In this document: positions 32,606 through 35,316 of the stretch, piece by piece
Layout: every line of letters begins with the position of its first letter
How positions within the stretch are numbered: the stretch's first letter is position 1
Assembly (NCBI GenBank): GCA_041846495.1
Contig: JBGZEX010000027.1
Coordinates: 1-35,316 of the forward strand
Source: JBGZEX01 sp041846495
GTDB lineage: Bacteria; Bacteroidota; Bacteroidia; Bacteroidales; Marinifilaceae
Length of the DNA stretch: 35,316 bases
Reading direction: 5' to 3'
Translations under genes and position numbers: made by a program
Notes under the pieces: model-generated
The model's input: the letters and a program-made list of their open reading frames with translations, nothing else
Told to the model about the DNA's origin: nothing
Databases searched by the model: none

Positions 32606-32914
32606 GTCCGTATATTTATAACAAAACTTAAAAATCTCACAAATTTACGAAAAAAATCCCGGTTTATAAATGTCTATAACAAAAATGCATTCTCATCTTC
32701 ACTATTCTTTATAATCGAAGTAGTTAAAAATCACATTTTAAAATCCTTAACATAAATTCCCCATCGTCATTTACCGAATTTCGGTATAAATCGTTTGTTC
32801 CCATTATGCCGAGTAGAAGCCGGAACTCCCGGAAAAGAGAAAAATAAATCGAATCGTACTAAGGTTTAGCACGAAAATTGCATGGAGATATTAAAATGAT
32901 TTTTAAACTAAGTA
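32606..32914. other. Divergent intergenic region, no gene seen
   Basis: 309 nt between bioD (-) and the OmpA-type lipoprotein gene (+). It is AT-rich and has no ORF above about 30 codons. It holds a -7 box for bioD at 32640-32647, a perfect 6-bp hairpin TACCGA/TCGGTA at 32772-32777 and 32781-32786, and an imperfect dyad near 32856-32873 (GTACTAAGGTTTAGCAC) about 40 nt before the next start, a possible operator. No recognisable RNA gene. Confidence 0.5.
32640..32647 (-). promoter_or_regulatory. -7 box for bioD
   Basis: TAAATTTG on the minus strand matches TAnnTTTG and lies 35 nt before the bioD ATG. Confidence 0.45.
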
Positions 32915-33607
32915 ATGATGAAAAAATTTAATTTATCTACGATTTTATTTCTATGTATCAGTATTTTCTTTGCAGGTTGTGCGGAAATGAGCAATACGGG
33001 CAAAGGCGCCGCTATAGGTGCAGGTAGCGGTGCTGCAGTCGGAGCCGGCTTAGGAGCCATATTCGGCAAGGGTAAAGGAGCTGCCATAGGAGCTGCCATA
33101 GGCTCGGCCGTAGGTGCCGGCACCGGTGCCTTAATCGGCAAAAAAATGGATAAGCAACAACAGGAACTGGAAGCCATACGGGGAGCTCAAGTAGAAAGCG
33201 TTGTCGATAAAAACAACCTCCAAGCGATAAAAGTCACTTTTTCCGAAGGTATTCTTTTTGAATTCAACAAAAGCAACTTAAGCGAATCTTCCAGATATGC
33301 ACTTGATGAATTTGCCGCCTCCCTAAGGAATAATCCCGAAACGGACGTAACAATTTACGGCCATACCGACAATAAGGGTACAAGAGCGATAAACCAACGC
33401 ATATCCAAGGAACGGGCAACGGCCGTAGCCAATTATTTGGTCGGACAAGGTGTTCAAAGAAATCGACTGACTATCGAAGGCCTTGCCTTCGATCAACCCG
33501 TCGCATCCAACGAAACGGCAGACGGAAGAGCTCAAAACAGAAGAGTGGAAATATACATAACAGCAAGTAAAGAAATGATTAGAAAAGCGGAAAACAACAA
33601 CCTGTAA
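32915..33607 (+). CDS. OmpA-family lipoprotein with glycine zipper (YiaD-like)
   Basis: A 230-residue outer-membrane lipoprotein (signal peptide ending FFAGC, Cys22). Residues about 28-80 are a glycine-zipper repeat (AIGAGSGAAVGAGLGA, repeated), able to insert in or pack on membrane. From about residue 95 to the end it is an OmpA C-terminal peptidoglycan-binding domain: FEFNKSNLSESSRYALDEFA, TIYGHTDNKGTRAINQRISK, RATAVANYLVGQGV and GRAQNRRVEIYI. Expected role is outer-membrane-to-cell-wall tethering. ATG 32915 or 32918. It is a single gene, ended by the hairpin at 33629. Confidence 0.92.
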   Translation: MMKKFNLSTILFLCISIFFAGCAEMSNTGKGAAIGAGSGAAVGAGLGAIFGKGKGAAIGAAIGSAVGAGTGALIGKKMDKQQQELEAIRGAQVESVVDKNNLQAIKVTFSEGILFEFNKSNLSESSRYALDEFAASLRNNPETDVTIYGHTDNKGTRAINQRISKERATAVANYLVGQGVQRNRLTIEGLAFDQPVASNETADGRAQNRRVEIYITASKEMIRKAENNNL

Positions 33608-33628
33608 CTCACAATAACCATAGTCCTT

Positions 33629-33673
33629 ATCCTGCAATCCGAGATATGAATTCTCGGTTTTGCAGGATTTTTA
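33629..33673 (+). terminator. Intrinsic terminator after the OmpA-type gene
   Basis: ATCCTGCAA (33629-33637) pairs with TTGCAGGAT (33660-33668), and inside it CCGAGA pairs with TCTCGG. The stem is followed by TTTTAT. A strong rho-independent terminator. Confidence 0.8.
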
Positions 33674-33973
33674 TATGCATATAAGAAAATTTGCAAATCG
33701 TATCATTCTTCTTCCATAAAATTGAATTTCTTATAAAAAAACATTTTAAGTTTGGCGCATTGTAAAACTTCTTTATATCTTTATTGCTCTTTAATTAAGA
33801 TTCCTTAATTCGATAAACCGACTTTCAATTACGGAATCTCATAAAGATTCAATCCGACGACGAATTGTAAAAGTCTTCGATAGAATAAAAGTTTGATTTA
33901 TAAGAATTGAGGTATCGGATTCTTACTCGATTTTTATTTACAACGAAGAATCCGCCATTTTACATGAATAATT
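33674..33973 (+). other. AT-rich gap with promoter candidate and two hairpins, no gene seen
   Basis: 300 nt after the terminator with no sizeable ORF. TAAGTTTG at 33747-33754 is an exact -7 box with TTG at 33722-33724; it would give a 5'-UTR of about 210 nt. GAATCT/AGATTC (33834-33839 and 33845-33850) forms a small hairpin. A larger inverted repeat CGGATTCTT (33916-33924) / AAGAATCCG (33946-33954) with a 21-nt loop lies 20 nt before the next start and could be an operator or leader stem. No RNA family recognised. Confidence 0.45.
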
Positions 33974-34276
33974 ATGTCATTAGAAGTTAAAAACGACGAA
34001 CAGGCTACAACAGGACAAACAATTATTATCAATCAGCAGGAAAAGAAATCGAACGGTCTTGGAACGGCAGGTTTCATACTCGCCTTAATTGCATTATTTT
34101 TCGGCTGGATCCCCGTATTAGGCTGGATTGTCTGGGTATTAGGTCTGATTTTTTCATTCATCGGTATTTTTAAAAAACCGAGAAGTTTAGCTGTCGCAGG
34201 TCTGATAATATCATTAATCGGTATTATTTTCCTTCTCTTCATTTTCGCCTGTATCGGAGCCGCACTTGCAATGTAA
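33974..34276 (+). CDS. DUF4190-like small membrane protein
   Basis: A 100-residue protein with a hydrophilic N-terminus (residues 1-30, Gln/Lys-rich) and three hydrophobic stretches: TAGFILALIALFFGWIPVLG, WIVWVLGLIFSFIGIF and AVAGLIISLIGIIFLLFIFA, with a KKPRS loop. The pattern 'GxxxxxxxLxxxFxxxPxxG' and the KKPR loop match the DUF4190/TM2-adjacent small membrane protein family, whose role is unknown. It stands alone between a terminator on each side. Confidence 0.75.
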   Translation: MSLEVKNDEQATTGQTIIINQQEKKSNGLGTAGFILALIALFFGWIPVLGWIVWVLGLIFSFIGIFKKPRSLAVAGLIISLIGIIFLLFIFACIGAALAM

Positions 34277-34286
34277 TTTTCGCTCC

Positions 34287-34331
34287 CCTCTACTGTCAGA
34301 TACTCGATAATATCCGACAGTAGAGGATTTT
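34287..34331 (+). terminator. Intrinsic terminator after the small membrane protein gene
   Basis: CCTCTACTGTC (34287-34297) and GACAGTAGAGG (34316-34326) are perfect 11-nt arms; the loop side adds GATA/TATC. Followed by ATTTTC. Very convincing. Confidence 0.85.
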
Positions 34332-34596
34332 CGGACGAAAGAAAAATACGCCTGTTTTTCATATTACCCTTTCCGCCGAAACATCTTACCTCTCCGAGCA
34401 TTCCATACCGGTTATAAGCGTCCCGACCTTCAATCCGAAACTTCCGATAGTTTTCGATTCTATCGCTATCGGCTTCGATGCTCCCTCCCGAACTTCGGAC
34501 CAGGGCTTCTGCTATCCGTTAAACATAAATAGACCGTATTCGATTTGCAATCTGCATATCATCATACGACAAATCTTACATTCATAATTCACAAGA
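34332..34596. other. Intergenic stretch with a broken minus-strand reading frame
   Basis: Gap of 366 nt between the small membrane protein gene and cas6, apart from the terminator. On the minus strand 34511-34386 is open for 41 codons (QKPWSEVREGASKP..., ending GTLITGMECSER) and reads like real protein, but TAG at 34512-34514 cuts it from an upstream ATG four codons away. CCGATAG/CTATCGG (34444-34450 and 34466-34472) forms a hairpin within it. It may be a decayed small gene or a non-coding repeat. No CRISPR repeat is present here. Confidence 0.35.
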
Positions 34597-34625
34597 TTGA
34601 ATTATGATATTTTTTTATATATTTG
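34597..34625 (+). promoter_or_regulatory. Promoter of the cas operon
   Basis: TTGA (34597-34600) and the exact -7 box TATATTTG (34618-34625), with a 17- to 18-nt spacer, lie 17 nt before the cas6 ATG at 34643. Confidence 0.55.
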
Positions 34626-34642
34626 AAAAAAATATACAACCG

Positions 34643-35302
34643 ATGAGAATACATATCAAAATGTCAAGAACACTTCAGCCCATCGATTTCAATTATCAAC
34701 CTCTACTGACGGGCTGTATAAACAAATGGTTAGGTGAAAATAACGAGCAGCACGGACGAATCAGTCTTTATTCATTTTCATGGCTGCAAAATGTAGATGT
34801 CCGTAATCACAAAATCCATTTAAAAGACGACACTTACTTCACTCTGAGTTTTCATGATATCGACAATATCAAAACCGTTATGACCAATATACTCGACTCT
34901 CCGGAGATGTTCTTCGGAGCAAAAGTTACGGATATATGTCTTCAAGACACACCGGATTTTTCAGGTAAAGAGCGTTTTTTTACGGCAAGCCCGGTATTGA
35001 TTAAAAGATACCATGAAAACGAAATAACACATTATACTTATGAAGATGAAAAATCCGATGAATATCTAACGGAAACCTTGAAAAAAAAGGCCGGTATCGC
35101 GGGCTTGGATGCGACAGGTACGAAAGTCTGTTTCGACAGAAGTTATCATTCTCCGAGAACGAAAATCATCTCCTACAAAGGCATTCGGAACCGGGTAAAT
35201 ATCTGTCCGGTCATTGTGGAAGGACGCCCTGAAATAGTGGCATTTGCATGGAATGTCGGCATAGGCAACAGCACCGGTATCGGATTCGGCGCATTAAAAT
35301 AA
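34643..35302 (+). CDS. cas6: CRISPR-associated endoribonuclease Cas6
   Basis: A 219-residue Cas6-family RNase that cuts pre-crRNA within each repeat in type I and III CRISPR systems. Seen: N-terminal RAMP strand MRIHIKMSRTLQPIDFNYQP followed by LLTGCINKWLG, His37 in NNEQHGRISLYSFSWLQN at the position of the catalytic His, and the C-terminal Gly-rich motif VGIGNSTGIGFGALK, close to the Cas6 'GxGxxxxxGFG' loop. Start at ATG 34643; the longer frame from 34604 runs over the -7 box and lacks a typical start. The next ORF begins 6 nt after its stop. The system subtype cannot be told from cas6 alone. Confidence 0.9.
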   Translation: MRIHIKMSRTLQPIDFNYQPLLTGCINKWLGENNEQHGRISLYSFSWLQNVDVRNHKIHLKDDTYFTLSFHDIDNIKTVMTNILDSPEMFFGAKVTDICLQDTPDFSGKERFFTASPVLIKRYHENEITHYTYEDEKSDEYLTETLKKKAGIAGLDATGTKVCFDRSYHSPRTKIISYKGIRNRVNICPVIVEGRPEIVAFAWNVGIGNSTGIGFGALK

Positions 35303-35308
35303 ACGATT

Positions 35309-35316
35309 ATGGATAA
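35309..35316 (+). CDS. Start of next gene, truncated by the window edge
   Basis: ATGGATAA begins 6 nt after the cas6 stop and runs off the window, so only two full codons are visible. By position it is the next cas gene. Too short for any further claim. Confidence 0.3.

Noticed and set aside
32989..33160. Glycine-rich repeats of the OmpA-type lipoprotein as a DNA repeat array
   Set aside because: The repetition is at protein level (glycine zipper) with varied codons, which is ordinary for the family.
34033..34401. 122-codon minus-strand ORF opposite the DUF4190-like gene
   Set aside because: It runs through the terminator and antisense to the hydrophobic small membrane protein; no signal or domain.
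32606..34642. CRISPR array near cas6
   Set aside because: No regularly spaced repeats of 25-40 nt are present in any gap on this side; the array must lie elsewhere.

Overview
The window looks like a chromosomal segment of a Bacteroidota member, most likely order Bacteroidales. It carries a SusC/SusD outer-membrane pair, many LxxC-type lipoproteins and an ECF sigma factor. Many starts are preceded by the Bacteroidota -7 box TAnnTTTG. Genus cannot be fixed from the sequence. No rRNA, tRNA, transposase, integrase or CRISPR array is visible.

Left (1-7181, + strand): a polysaccharide-utilisation-type operon of susC, susD, a FAS1-domain lipoprotein, a small lipoprotein and a thioredoxin-fold periplasmic protein. 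The susC copy has lost its signal peptide and the first part of its N-terminal carboxypeptidase-regulatory-like domain. Homology stops at about position 137, just after a strong hairpin and an in-frame stop. Downstream (7481-9173) an ECF sigma factor overlaps by 8 nt a protein with an N-terminal cytoplasmic segment, one membrane helix and a C-terminal outer-membrane-barrel-like domain. A MATE exporter and a small outer-membrane protein follow.

Middle (11200-20614): a minus-strand block (small helical protein, aroC, slyD with a Cys-rich tail), then a plus-strand block with a DUF389 membrane protein, a fused nadB-nadC gene, nadA and pheT. The nad genes together cover aspartate to nicotinate mononucleotide. 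An S41-family lipoprotein protease ends this block in a terminator that is also the last codons of the convergent gene.

Right (22078-32605, mostly minus strand): a housekeeping series of a small secreted protein, an inositol-monophosphatase-family enzyme, a PHP phosphatase, argS, ispE, (PAP2 phosphatase on +), lipB, lipA, a lipoprotein, an RlhA/U32-type protein and bioD. lipA/lipB make lipoyl groups and bioD belongs to biotin synthesis. The lipoprotein start lies in a local duplication with overlapping leader ORFs.

Far right (32915-35316, + strand): an OmpA-type glycine-zipper lipoprotein, a two-helix DUF4190-like membrane protein, a degenerate intergenic stretch, and cas6, which opens a CRISPR-Cas operon continuing past the right edge. 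The most interesting leads are the beheaded susC, the NadB-NadC fusion, the sigma factor/membrane-anchored barrel pair, the duplicated leader upstream of the 29370-29999 lipoprotein, and the cas6-led locus at the edge.
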